Source: Aeromicrobium sp. Leaf350 (GTDB taxonomy: Bacteria; Actinomycetota; Actinomycetes; Propionibacteriales; Nocardioidaceae). Taken from it: DNA of 64,000 bases. Where the stretch lies: the NCBI RefSeq assembly GCF_916858655.1, contig NZ_CAKASL010000002.1, positions 310,001-374,000 of the forward strand, read 5' to 3'. The translations under genes and the position numbers were made by a program. This document shows, piece by piece, positions 30,161 through 37,984 of this stretch (position 1 is the first letter of the stretch; each line of letters starts with the position of its first letter). Under the pieces are notes generated by a model that saw nothing but the letters and a program-made list of their open reading frames with translations, did no database searches and was not told where the DNA came from.

Positions 30161-31822
30161 TCAGCGCACGTGCCGGCCCGCGCCCGGGAAGGTGGCGTGC
30201 CAGCCGCCGCGCACGATGCGCACGCCCGGGGAGACGAGCCACCGGCGCACGACCTCGACCTCCTCGACGGTGCAGGCCGGCACCGGCCCGTCGCCCGGCT
30301 CGACGGACTCGGCCGTCGCGAGCAGCTGGTCGAGCCACGGCTCGTACGGGCGTCCGTGGGGGAGCACCCCGGCAGCGGCCAGCCGACCGTGCCGCACGAC
30401 GTGCATCTCCCAGCCGTCGGCCCGCCGGGCGGCCGCGACGATCTCGGGCTCGCGGGTGACCTCGAGGAGCGTCTGGGTGCGCGTGACGCCGCGCACGAGG
30501 GCCGCGAGGCGGTCGCGCACGACCGCGGCGTCCTCGTAGCGCTCCTCGCCTGCGAGTGCGCTCATGCGTTGGCCCAGCCGGGTCACGACGGCCTCGGGGT
30601 CGGACTCCAGCGCGGCTCGCAGCCGTTCGACCTCCTCGCCGTAGCGCTCGGGCGTGACCGACTGGTCGCACGGCGAGAGACAGCGGCCCATCGCGGCCAG
30701 CACGCAGGGGGAGGAGCGAGGAGCGCGGCCGAGGCGCTGCGTGCACTGGCGGACCTGGAACTCCTCGTGCAGGGCGTCGAGGGCGCTGACGGCGTCAGCC
30801 CGACCACGGAAGGGGCCGACGTGGACCGCGTCGGCCGTGACCGTGCCGACGATCGAGAGTCGGGGCCACGGCTCGTTCGTCAGGCGGATCCACGTCGTGC
30901 GCTCGGGGAACTTCGAGCGCCGGTTGTAGGGCGGGCGGTGCCGGGCGATCAGCCGCAGCTCACGGACCTGGGCCTCGAGCCGTGTGGCGCAGACGACGGC
31001 CTCGACCCGCTCGGCGAGATTGACCATCTCGCCCATGCGCGTGCGGGTCTCGGCCTTCGTGAAGTACGAGCGGACCCGCGTGCGCACGTCTCCGGAGGTG
31101 CCGACGTAGAGCACCTCGTCGCGCCGGTCGCGGAACAGGTAGACCCCGGGGGTGTGGGGCAGCTTGTCGGCGAGGTGGCGCTTGCGCCGCTGCTCGACCG
31201 TGACGGTCGAGGTGAAGTCGCGGGTCTCCTCGAGCGAGTGCACGCCGAACGAGCCGAGCCGGCCGATCAGGTGGTGGAGGACGTCGACGGTCGCTCGGGC
31301 GTCGTCGAGGGCGCGGTGGTTGGGGGTGGTGGTGGCGCCGACGTGGGCGGCCAGGGTGGACAGCTTGACGTTGCGCACCTCGTCCTTCAGCAGCACGCGG
31401 CGAGCGAGGACGACGGTGTCGAGCACCTCGAACTTCGGCCACGGGATCTCGAGCTCGCGGGCGGCGTGCTTGAGGAACCCGGTGTCGAAGCGGGCGTTGT
31501 GGGCCACGAGCACCGTGCCGTGCGCGAACTCCAGGAAGCTCGGCAGCACCTCGGCGATGCGGGGCGCGCTGATGACCATGGCGTCGGTGATGCCGGTCAG
31601 CACCGTGATGAAGGCGGGGATCGACTCGTCGGGGTTGACCAGCGTCTGGAACTCGCCGAGGACCTCGCCTCCGCGCACCTTGACCGCGCCGACCTCCGTG
31701 ATCTTCGACCCTCCGGCGGGCGAACCGCCCGTGGTCTCGAGGTCCACGACGCAGAACGTGATGTCCGAGAGCAGCCGTCCGAGGTCGTCGATCGCGCCCT
31801 GATGCCATCGCGCGTCCTTCAT
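30161..31822 (-). CDS. DEDD exonuclease fused to a GIY-YIG (UvrC/Cho-like) nuclease
   Basis: This 553-residue protein has an N-terminal DnaQ-type 3'-5' exonuclease (about 15-190) with Exo I FCVVDLETTGG, Exo II VAHNARFDTGFL and Exo III NHRALDDARATVDVL. A GIY-YIG nuclease (about 225-300) follows, with PHTPGVYLFRDRRDEVLYVG and the catalytic Arg in VRTRVRSYF. A Cys-rich segment CVLAAMGRCLSPCDQ resembles UvrC/Cho. It is the Rv2191 type, implicated by family in DNA repair incision. TACCGT lies 8 nt before the ATG. Confidence 0.9.
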   Translation of the reverse strand: MKDARWHQGAIDDLGRLLSDITFCVVDLETTGGSPAGGSKITEVGAVKVRGGEVLGEFQTLVNPDESIPAFITVLTGITDAMVISAPRIAEVLPSFLEFAHGTVLVAHNARFDTGFLKHAARELEIPWPKFEVLDTVVLARRVLLKDEVRNVKLSTLAAHVGATTTPNHRALDDARATVDVLHHLIGRLGSFGVHSLEETRDFTSTVTVEQRRKRHLADKLPHTPGVYLFRDRRDEVLYVGTSGDVRTRVRSYFTKAETRTRMGEMVNLAERVEAVVCATRLEAQVRELRLIARHRPPYNRRSKFPERTTWIRLTNEPWPRLSIVGTVTADAVHVGPFRGRADAVSALDALHEEFQVRQCTQRLGRAPRSSPCVLAAMGRCLSPCDQSVTPERYGEEVERLRAALESDPEAVVTRLGQRMSALAGEERYEDAAVVRDRLAALVRGVTRTQTLLEVTREPEIVAAARRADGWEMHVVRHGRLAAAGVLPHGRPYEPWLDQLLATAESVEPGDGPVPACTVEEVEVVRRWLVSPGVRIVRGGWHATFPGAGRHVR

Positions 31823-31921
31823 GGAGCGTCACGGTAGGCGCCGGCTCGGACAGTTCCGTGCGTCCTGGTCACGGCCCGTCGCCAGGCGAAACTGTCCGAG
31901 GGGCGACCTAGCGTCGCCGAC

Positions 31922-32152
31922 ATGAACACAGAACCCCACGAGCCCGTCGGCATCGACTGCGACCGGTGCGTCGTGCGCAGTCCGGCCGCCTGCGGCGACT
32001 GCGTCGTCACGGTGCTGCTGGGCGGACCGCCCGTCGGCATCGAGATCGCGGCGGACGAGCAGGCAGCGCTCGACGCCCTCGCGGCGGGCGGTCTCGTGCC
32101 GCCGCTGCGTCTCGTCGTCGGCATCCCCGAGCGCCGCACCGATTCCGCCTGA
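31922..32152 (+). CDS. Small protein with CxxC...CxxC motif
   Basis: This 76-residue protein contains CDRCVVRSPAACGDC near the N-terminus, four cysteines spaced like a metal-binding knuckle, followed by an alpha-rich tail (EIAADEQAALDALAAGGLVPP). It could bind zinc or a redox metal; no enzymatic motif is visible. TAGCGT (31909-31914) is 7 nt before the ATG, the local leaderless pattern, which supports the start. It lies between the nuclease gene and the NlpC/P60 gene. Confidence 0.75.
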   Translation: MNTEPHEPVGIDCDRCVVRSPAACGDCVVTVLLGGPPVGIEIAADEQAALDALAAGGLVPPLRLVVGIPERRTDSA

Positions 32153-32155
32153 AGT

Positions 32156-32185
32156 TTGAAGACCCCACCGTCGGGCGCGTAAGGT
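32156..32185 (+). promoter_or_regulatory. Promoter of the NlpC/P60 gene
   Basis: TTGAAG (32156-32161), an 18-nt spacer and TAAGGT (32180-32185) form a recognisable housekeeping promoter. Transcription would begin near 32192, giving a leader of about 115 nt. Confidence 0.6.
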
Positions 32186-32193
32186 GACTCCTT

Positions 32194-32238
32194 GTGCGTC
32201 CGGAGAACGCCGATCCCCCCGATCGGCGTCGGACGCAC
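32194..32238 (+). promoter_or_regulatory. Long hairpin at the 5' end of the NlpC/P60 leader
   Basis: The outer stem GTGCGTCCG/CGGACGCAC (32194-32202, 32230-32238) stacks on an inner stem ACGCCGATC/GATCGGCGT (32207-32215, 32221-32229) with a 4-nt bulge and a C5 loop. All 18 pairs are Watson-Crick. No U-tract follows, so it is more likely an RNA-stability or regulatory element than a terminator. Confidence 0.75.
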
Positions 32239-32305
32239 CATCGTGCTGGACGGGCGTGGGGAAGACGCCCGAGGCGGCACGGTGTCCGATCGTCTGGAGA
32301 AGTGC

Positions 32306-33301
32306 GTGGCCTCCACTCACCACCCTGCCCGAAACACCCCTCGTCGCCTCCTCGTGGCCCTGACGGCCATCGTGCTCGGTGCCGGCCTCGTCGGCGGAAC
32401 GGCCCAGGCCGAGCCTGATCGCGCCGACGCCGTCGCGCAGGTCGAGCAGGCGTTCAACACCGCCGCCGCCGTCAACGAAGAGGTCAACCAGCTCACGAGC
32501 GACATCCAGGCCGCCGAGGCCTCGATCGCCGCGCTGGACACCGAGATCGCCACGATCCAGTCGACCTACGACGAGCAGCGCGCCGCCCTCGGTGCCGTGA
32601 TCGTGCAGCAGCAGATCGACACCCCGCTCGGCGCCACCGCCAGCCTCCTCGGCAGCGACGATCCCGAGACGTTCCTGGAGGGCCTCAGCGCCGTCCAGGC
32701 CTTCAACTCCACGCAGGTCGAGGCGCTGGAGTCCTTCTCTGCCACCTCCGCGGACCTGCAGAGCCGGCAGTCCCAGCTCCAGCAGCTCAAGGCGCAGCTC
32801 GACGCCGACAAGGCCGACGCCGACGCCAAGCAGGCCGAGGTCCAGAACGCCTACGACGCCGCGCAGTCGCAGCTCGCCGCCCTCGACGAGGCGCAGCGGG
32901 CCCAGTTCGACACGGCCAACAACGCCTCGATCCCCGCCAACCCGGCCGCCGCGCCGAGCGGGTTCTCCGGCTCGGCCATCGACTTCGCCCTCTCGCGCAT
33001 CGGCACCCCGTACCGCTATGGCGGCAACGGCCCCGACTCCTACGACTGCTCCGGCCTGACCAAGGCGTCGTTCGCGGCCGCCGGCGTCTCGCTGCCGCGC
33101 ACCGCTCGCACCCAGTACGGCGCCTCGCAGCAGATCTCGATGAGCGACATCCAGCCGGGCGACCTCGTCTTCTACGGCGACATGTCGCACGTCGCCATCT
33201 ACCTCGGCAACGGCCAGGTCGTCGAGGCACCCAGCTCGGGCAGCTCGGTGCGTGTCGCGTCGCTGCGCAGCAACTTCACCAAGGCGGGCCGGGTCGGCTG
33301 A
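32306..33301 (+). CDS. Secreted NlpC/P60 peptidoglycan hydrolase with coiled coil
   Basis: This 331-residue exported endopeptidase is of the RipA/RpfA-associated type. The signal peptide has an RR-containing n-region (NTPRRLLVALTAIVLGAG) and cleavage after TAQA. A long coiled coil (about 45-205) probably acts as an autoinhibitory or FtsX-binding segment. The NlpC domain (about 225-331) has the catalytic Cys in YDCSGLTKASF, His in MSHVAIYLG and a downstream polar residue. The GTG start fits the GGAGA ribosome site 5 nt upstream; a GTG 24 bp earlier is possible. Confidence 0.92.
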   Translation: MASTHHPARNTPRRLLVALTAIVLGAGLVGGTAQAEPDRADAVAQVEQAFNTAAAVNEEVNQLTSDIQAAEASIAALDTEIATIQSTYDEQRAALGAVIVQQQIDTPLGATASLLGSDDPETFLEGLSAVQAFNSTQVEALESFSATSADLQSRQSQLQQLKAQLDADKADADAKQAEVQNAYDAAQSQLAALDEAQRAQFDTANNASIPANPAAAPSGFSGSAIDFALSRIGTPYRYGGNGPDSYDCSGLTKASFAAAGVSLPRTARTQYGASQQISMSDIQPGDLVFYGDMSHVAIYLGNGQVVEAPSSGSSVRVASLRSNFTKAGRVG

Positions 33302-33317
33302 CCCGCTTCGCTCGCCC

Positions 33318-34562
33318 GTGAGCACCACGCCGCGTCGCCTCACGCCGACGGTCGTCGCGGCCGCGGTGCTGGTCGCCCTGGTCGCGGTGCTCCTGGTCTG
33401 GCAGCAACCGTGGTCGTCGGACGACGCTGCCGCCGGCGGCGACGAGTCCGACCTCGACACGAGCCTGCGATCGCAGCTCGTGTCGCTGGCCGACGCGGTC
33501 GACCCGTCGACCTGGGCCGAGGGGTTCGGACCGGGAGGCAGTGACCTCGCGGCGACGACCTGGCAGGCCCGCCAGTCGCTCGGGGTCGACGGCGTCGACG
33601 TGGCCCTCGTCAGCCTGGCCGACGCCGCCGACCGCAGCGACGGCAGCAGGTCGGCCGTCGTCCGCGTCCGATGGACGGTCGCACCCGGCGCGGTCCTGGG
33701 CGCGTCCGACGAGGTCACCGCGACGCTCGGCCTCAGGGTCCGGCCGTCCGCAGGAGCCGAGACGGTCGACCTGCTGGGCTTCGAGCCTCGAGCGGACGGT
33801 GCCGGCACCGACCCCCTTCCGTTGTGGCTCAGCGGGAGCCTGACGCTGCAGACGGCCGGCAGCGTGACGCTCGTGACCGTCGACGGCGTCGACGGTGCGG
33901 GCATCCCCGAGGCGCCCGCACTCGTGGAGGTCGCGCAGGCGCAGGTCGCGCGTCTGACGGGGCAGGCCGGTCCTGCCGTCGTGGTCGTGCCGCCGACGGC
34001 AGACCTGGCAGCGGCCGTGCTCGGCCGCACGGTCGACGCGCTGGGACCGGTGGCCGGGGTGGCGATCGACCTGCCGGGGGGCGACGTGCCCGTCGTGGTG
34101 CTCAACCCCGGCGAGTTCGACCGCATGGACGCCCGGGGTCGTCAGCTCGTCGTCACCCACGAGCTGACCCACGCGATGACCGGCGCGGTCGGGTCCACGG
34201 CAGAGCCCTGGATCGTCGAGGGGTTCGCCGACTGGGTGGCGCTGCGCGAGGACACGACGCCTCTGAGCATCGCCGCCGGGGCGCTCCTGCAGCAGGTGGC
34301 GGGCGCGGGTGCACCGGGCGCGCTGCCCGCGGCAGCCGACCTCGCCGGCCCCACGTCGGGCGCGGCCTACCAGGGTGCCTGGCTGGCGGTCGACGTCCTC
34401 GGGCGCGAGCACGGAGGCGACGCCACCGTGCTGCAGGTCTACGACGCCGTCATCGCCGGCACGCCGCTCGAGCAGGCGCTCGCAGCGGCTGACACCTCGC
34501 TCGCCGAGCTCACGACCGAGTGGCAGGACTACCTGACGTACAGCGCCTCGACCGTGTCGTGA
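33318..34562 (+). CDS. Membrane-anchored HExxH metallopeptidase-like protein
   Basis: This 414-residue protein has one N-terminal transmembrane helix (LTPTVVAAAVLVALVAVLLVW, shortened as a landmark at about 11-30) and a large outer domain. Near residue 280 it has VTHELTHAMTG and 15-20 residues later EGFADWVALRE, the HExxH plus Glu pattern of gluzincin peptidases (MA clan). The preceding ~200 residues have the SnoaL/NTF2-like character often fused to such domains. The GTG start is 16 bp after the NlpC gene, so they may be co-transcribed. Its 3' end overlaps fadD15 by 34 bp. Confidence 0.8.
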   Translation: MSTTPRRLTPTVVAAAVLVALVAVLLVWQQPWSSDDAAAGGDESDLDTSLRSQLVSLADAVDPSTWAEGFGPGGSDLAATTWQARQSLGVDGVDVALVSLADAADRSDGSRSAVVRVRWTVAPGAVLGASDEVTATLGLRVRPSAGAETVDLLGFEPRADGAGTDPLPLWLSGSLTLQTAGSVTLVTVDGVDGAGIPEAPALVEVAQAQVARLTGQAGPAVVVVPPTADLAAAVLGRTVDALGPVAGVAIDLPGGDVPVVVLNPGEFDRMDARGRQLVVTHELTHAMTGAVGSTAEPWIVEGFADWVALREDTTPLSIAAGALLQQVAGAGAPGALPAAADLAGPTSGAAYQGAWLAVDVLGREHGGDATVLQVYDAVIAGTPLEQALAAADTSLAELTTEWQDYLTYSASTVS

Positions 34563-36256
34563 AAGTCGCGCAGCACCGCGGTGCGCTTGACCTTGAACGA
34601 CGGGGTCAGGTAGCCGTTCTCCTCGGTCCAGTCCTCGTCGAGGATGACGAACTTGCGGATCGACTCGGCCTGCGAGACCAGGGTGTTGGCGTCGTCGACC
34701 GCCTCCTGCACCTTGGCCTTGAGCTCGGGCGCGTCCAGGTCGCCCTCCCAGCCCTCGGGATCGATCGTCACGAGCGCCGCGATGAACGGCTTGCCGTCGC
34801 CCACCACGAGGCACTGGCTCACGACGGGGTGTGAGCGCACGCGGTCCTCGAGCACGGCCGGGGCGACGTTCTTGCCGCCGGCGGTCACGATGATCTCCTT
34901 CTTGCGACCCGTGATGCGCACGAAGCCGTCGGCGTCGACGTCACCGAGGTCGCCCGTGGCGAACCAGCCGTCGGCGTCGAGCGCCTGGGCCGTCGCCTCG
35001 TCGTTGTTCCAGTAGCGGGTGAACACCTGCGGGCCACGGAAGTGGAGCTCGCCGTCCTCGGCGACGCGGACCTCGGTGCGGGGGAAGGGCTGGCCGACCG
35101 ACCCCACGCGGTGCGCGTCGGGCGTGTTGACGGTGAGGGCCGCCGTGGTCTCGGTGAGCCCGTAGCCCTCGAGCACGGAGACCCCGATGCCGCGGTAGAA
35201 GTGGGCGAGCCGCTCGCCCAGCGGCGCGCCGCCGGAGATGGCCCACTCGGCGCGGCCGCCGAGCGCGGCCCTGAGCTTGGCGTACACGAGCCGGTCGAAC
35301 AGGGCGTGCTGGCCGCGCAGGGCCAGGGACGCCTTGCGGCCGTCGGACTCCGCACGACTGACCGCGATCGCGACCGAGACGGCCTTGTCGAAGATCTTGC
35401 CCTTGCCGTCGGCCCACGCGCGGGTGCTGGCGGTGTTGAAGACCTTCTCGAACACGCGCGGCACGGCGAGCACGAAGGTGGGCCGGTACTCGCCGAGGTG
35501 CGTCGTGAGGTCGGTGATGTCGGCCGTGTGGGCCAGGACCGCACCGGACCGGATGCAGCCGATCTGGATGATCCGCGCGAACACGTGGGCGAGCGGGAGG
35601 AACAGCAGGGTCGAGGCGCCCTCGACGCTGAACAGCTGCGGGAGCCGCTCCAGCGCGCCGGCCAGCTCGGCCCGGAAGTTGCCGTGGGTCAGCACGCAGC
35701 CCTTGGGGCGACCCGTGGTGCCCGAGGTGTAGATGAGGGTGGCGGGCGTCTCCGGCGTGAGCGTGGAGCGACGCGCCTCGAGCTCGGCGTCGCTGATGTC
35801 GTGCCCGGCCGCGGTCAGGGCCGCGACGGCATCGGACTCGAGCGACCAGACCGAGCGGAGGTCCGGGGCCTCGGGGCTCGCGGCGTTGACGCGCTCGACG
35901 TGGGCCGACGACTCCGCGACGCACGCGACCGCTCCGGAGTCGCCGAGGATCCAGGCGATCTGCGCCGTGGACGAGCTCTCGTAGATCGGCACCGTCACGC
36001 CACCGGACCACCAGATCGCGTAGTCGAGCAGCGTCCACTCGTACCTGGTCTTGGACAGGATGGCGACGCGGTCGCCGGGCTGGACGCCGCTGGCGACCAG
36101 ACCCTTGGCCACGGCCGTGACCTCACGGTGGAACGTCCCGATCGAGACCTCGCTCCAGCCGTTCGCCGTGCGGCGGGACAGAGCGGGGGAGTCGGGCTCC
36201 CCGAGGCGGTCGATGACGTCGAGTGTCAGGTTGCCGAGAAAGGGATCGGAGCTCAC
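34529..36256 (-). CDS. fadD15: Long-chain acyl-CoA synthetase, FadD15-like
   Basis: This 575-residue member of the adenylate-forming family activates fatty acids to acyl-CoA. The P-loop-like motif is YTSGTTGRPKGCVLTHGN, and further motifs are LEGYGLTETTAALTVN, DGWFATGDLGD and the adenylation Lys region at the C-terminus (EENGYLTPSFKVKR). Position beside the START-like gene matches Rv2187. The GTG start has TAGCCT on the minus strand (complement of 36263-36268) 6 nt upstream. It converges with and overlaps the metallopeptidase gene. Confidence 0.94.
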   Translation of the reverse strand: MSSDPFLGNLTLDVIDRLGEPDSPALSRRTANGWSEVSIGTFHREVTAVAKGLVASGVQPGDRVAILSKTRYEWTLLDYAIWWSGGVTVPIYESSSTAQIAWILGDSGAVACVAESSAHVERVNAASPEAPDLRSVWSLESDAVAALTAAGHDISDAELEARRSTLTPETPATLIYTSGTTGRPKGCVLTHGNFRAELAGALERLPQLFSVEGASTLLFLPLAHVFARIIQIGCIRSGAVLAHTADITDLTTHLGEYRPTFVLAVPRVFEKVFNTASTRAWADGKGKIFDKAVSVAIAVSRAESDGRKASLALRGQHALFDRLVYAKLRAALGGRAEWAISGGAPLGERLAHFYRGIGVSVLEGYGLTETTAALTVNTPDAHRVGSVGQPFPRTEVRVAEDGELHFRGPQVFTRYWNNDEATAQALDADGWFATGDLGDVDADGFVRITGRKKEIIVTAGGKNVAPAVLEDRVRSHPVVSQCLVVGDGKPFIAALVTIDPEGWEGDLDAPELKAKVQEAVDDANTLVSQAESIRKFVILDEDWTEENGYLTPSFKVKRTAVLRDFHDTVEALYVR

Positions 36257-36343
36257 TCCGGCAGGCTACTCGGAGTGCGCGCCCCCGTTGCTCGAGCCCG
36301 CCGATAGAGTGACCACCCAGGACCACGAGTCAGGAGTTTCACG

Positions 36344-36784
36344 ATGGCGCGCACCTCGGGTGACATCGTCGTCGCCGCACCCGCGGCCGACGTCATGGCC
36401 GTCATCGCCGACTTCGCGGCGTACCCCGACTGGGCCACCGGCGTGCGATCGAGCGCGGTGCTCACGACCGACGCCGACGGCCGCCCCGGCACCGTCCGCT
36501 TCGCGCTGGACGCGACGCCGATCCGCGACGAGTACACGCTCGGGTACACGTGGGACGGCGACGCGAGCGTCTCGTGGGAGATCGTCGAGGCCGGAGAGGT
36601 CCTGACCTCGATGGACGGCACGTACGTGCTCGAGCCCGCTGACGGCGGCACCAAGGTCACCTACCAGCTGCGGGTCGACGTCTCGATCCCGCTGCTGGGC
36701 ATGCTGAAGCGCAAGGCCGAGAAGGTCGTGATCGACTCCGCCCTGAAGGGGCTCAAGCAGCACGTCGAGGCCGCCGGTGCCTGA
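36344..36784 (+). CDS. SRPBCC/START-like lipid-binding protein (Rv2185c family)
   Basis: This 146-residue single-domain helix-grip protein (ARTSGDIVVAAPAADVMAVI...SWEIVEAGEVLTSMDGTYVL) has the alternating strands and long C-terminal helix of polyketide cyclase/START folds, which bind hydrophobic ligands. Its neighbours fadD15 and plsC suggest lipid metabolism, as for Rv2185c. A short AGGAG-type ribosome site precedes the ATG. It overlaps the next gene by 8 bp. Confidence 0.88.
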   Translation: MARTSGDIVVAAPAADVMAVIADFAAYPDWATGVRSSAVLTTDADGRPGTVRFALDATPIRDEYTLGYTWDGDASVSWEIVEAGEVLTSMDGTYVLEPADGGTKVTYQLRVDVSIPLLGMLKRKAEKVVIDSALKGLKQHVEAAGA

Positions 36785-37049
36785 CTCCGAGGAGCCGGTC
36801 GGAAGCCTCGCCGAGGAAGCGGCGCGCCTGTTCGCTGCGGTCGTGACCGGCGGCGAGCCCGCCTCCGATGCCGCCAGCGCGTCGAGCCATGCGTGCCCGC
36901 ACGGGTGGTGCCCGTTCTGCCAGGCGGCGGACTACCTGCAGGAGCACCCGGAGGTCGTGGCGCAGGTGCTGGTGGCGGGCGCCGAGCTGCTGAAGGTCGT
37001 GCGCGACGCGGTCGAGAAGGCCACCGGCAGCCGGGAGGAGCAACCATGA
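36777..37049 (+). CDS. Small hypothetical protein with CPHGWCPFC motif
   Basis: This 90-residue protein contains CPHGWCPFCQAADYL at its centre, a cluster of cysteines and a His that could bind zinc, followed by a helix (PEVVAQVLVAGAELLKVVRD). Similar proteins lie beside ROK kinases in other actinobacteria as far as I recall, but their role is not known. It starts by an 8-bp overlap with the START-like gene and ends by ATGA overlap with the first ROK gene, so it is clearly in an operon. Confidence 0.8.
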   Translation: MPDSEEPVGSLAEEAARLFAAVVTGGEPASDAASASSHACPHGWCPFCQAADYLQEHPEVVAQVLVAGAELLKVVRDAVEKATGSREEQP

Positions 37050-37984
37050 GCGAGCAGGGCGGACTGCGCATCGGGGTCGACGTCGGGGGCACGAAGATCG
37101 CCGCCGGCATCGTCGACGGCGACGGAGTGATCCACCGCTCGGCCCGGCGCTCCACCCCGGACGCGCCCGACATCCCCGCCGCGATCGCCGAGCTCGTGGC
37201 CGAGGTGGCCGACGGTGAGACGGTCGCGGGCGTGGGCATCGGTGCGGCTGGATTCATCTCGGCCGACCGGCTCACGGTGCTGACGGCCCCCAACATCGAC
37301 TGGAACGACGCCACGCTGGGCCAGGACGTCGCGCGCCTGCTCGACGTCCCCGTCGTGGTCGAGAACGACGCCAACGCCGCTGCGTGGGGCGAGTACCGCT
37401 TCGGTGCCGGCCGCGGCACCCACCACATGCTCGCCGTCACGGTGGGCACGGGTGTCGGTGGCGGGCTCGTCGTGGGCGGCCAGCTCGTGCGCGGCGCCCA
37501 TGGCATCGCCGCCGAGGTCGGGCACGTCCGCTTCGAGCGGAACGGCCTGCTGTGCGGCTGCGGACTTCACGGCTGCCTGGAGCAGTACGCCAGTGGCACG
37601 GCCCTGGTGCGACGCGCCCAGGGGCGGCTCACGTCCGCCGACGGCGGACCCGTGTCCGGCCCGGAGATCACCCGCCTGGTCATCGCCGGCGACCCCGAGG
37701 CGTGCGACCTGCTCGCGGAGTTCGGCCGCGACCTCGGCGAGGGCATCGCGACGCTCGTGGCGGTGCTCGATCCCGAGGTCGTCGTGATCGGCGGCGGGGT
37801 GGCCGAGGCCGGGGACCTGCTGCTCGATCCGGTGCGCGAGGGCCTCGCGGCCTCGATCACGGGTGGCACGGACCGGCCCGGCCCACGGGTCGTGGCGGCC
37901 GAGCTCGGCAACGAGGCGGGCCTGGTCGGCGCCTCCGACCTCGCGGGGATCCCCGTCGGTCGCCCGAGCGACGTCCATGCCTGA
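37046..37984 (+). CDS. ROK-family glucokinase (paralogue 1)
   Basis: This 312-residue sugar kinase has the ATP-binding GVDVGGTKIAAGIVDGDG and the sugar-site ENDANAAAWGEYRFG with the catalytic Asp. The ROK zinc motif is CGCGLHGCLEQYASG, and a second phosphate loop is VTVGTGVGGGLVVGG. No DNA-binding domain is present, so it is an enzyme, most likely glucokinase, rather than an NagC/XylR repressor. It overlaps the upstream gene by ATGA and the second ROK gene by 8 bp. Confidence 0.92.
   Translation: MSEQGGLRIGVDVGGTKIAAGIVDGDGVIHRSARRSTPDAPDIPAAIAELVAEVADGETVAGVGIGAAGFISADRLTVLTAPNIDWNDATLGQDVARLLDVPVVVENDANAAAWGEYRFGAGRGTHHMLAVTVGTGVGGGLVVGGQLVRGAHGIAAEVGHVRFERNGLLCGCGLHGCLEQYASGTALVRRAQGRLTSADGGPVSGPEITRLVIAGDPEACDLLAEFGRDLGEGIATLVAVLDPEVVVIGGGVAEAGDLLLDPVREGLAASITGGTDRPGPRVVAAELGNEAGLVGASDLAGIPVGRPSDVHA

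Noticed and set aside
32153..32305. c-di-AMP (ydaO-type) riboswitch before the NlpC/P60 gene
   Set aside because: The association is common in actinobacteria, but I could not find the conserved core segments; only a simple long hairpin is present.
33301..33317. Third MIRU-like insertion between the NlpC/P60 and metallopeptidase genes
   Set aside because: CTTCGCTCGCC resembles part of the core in reverse, but the 16-bp gap has no small ORF or flanking repeat.
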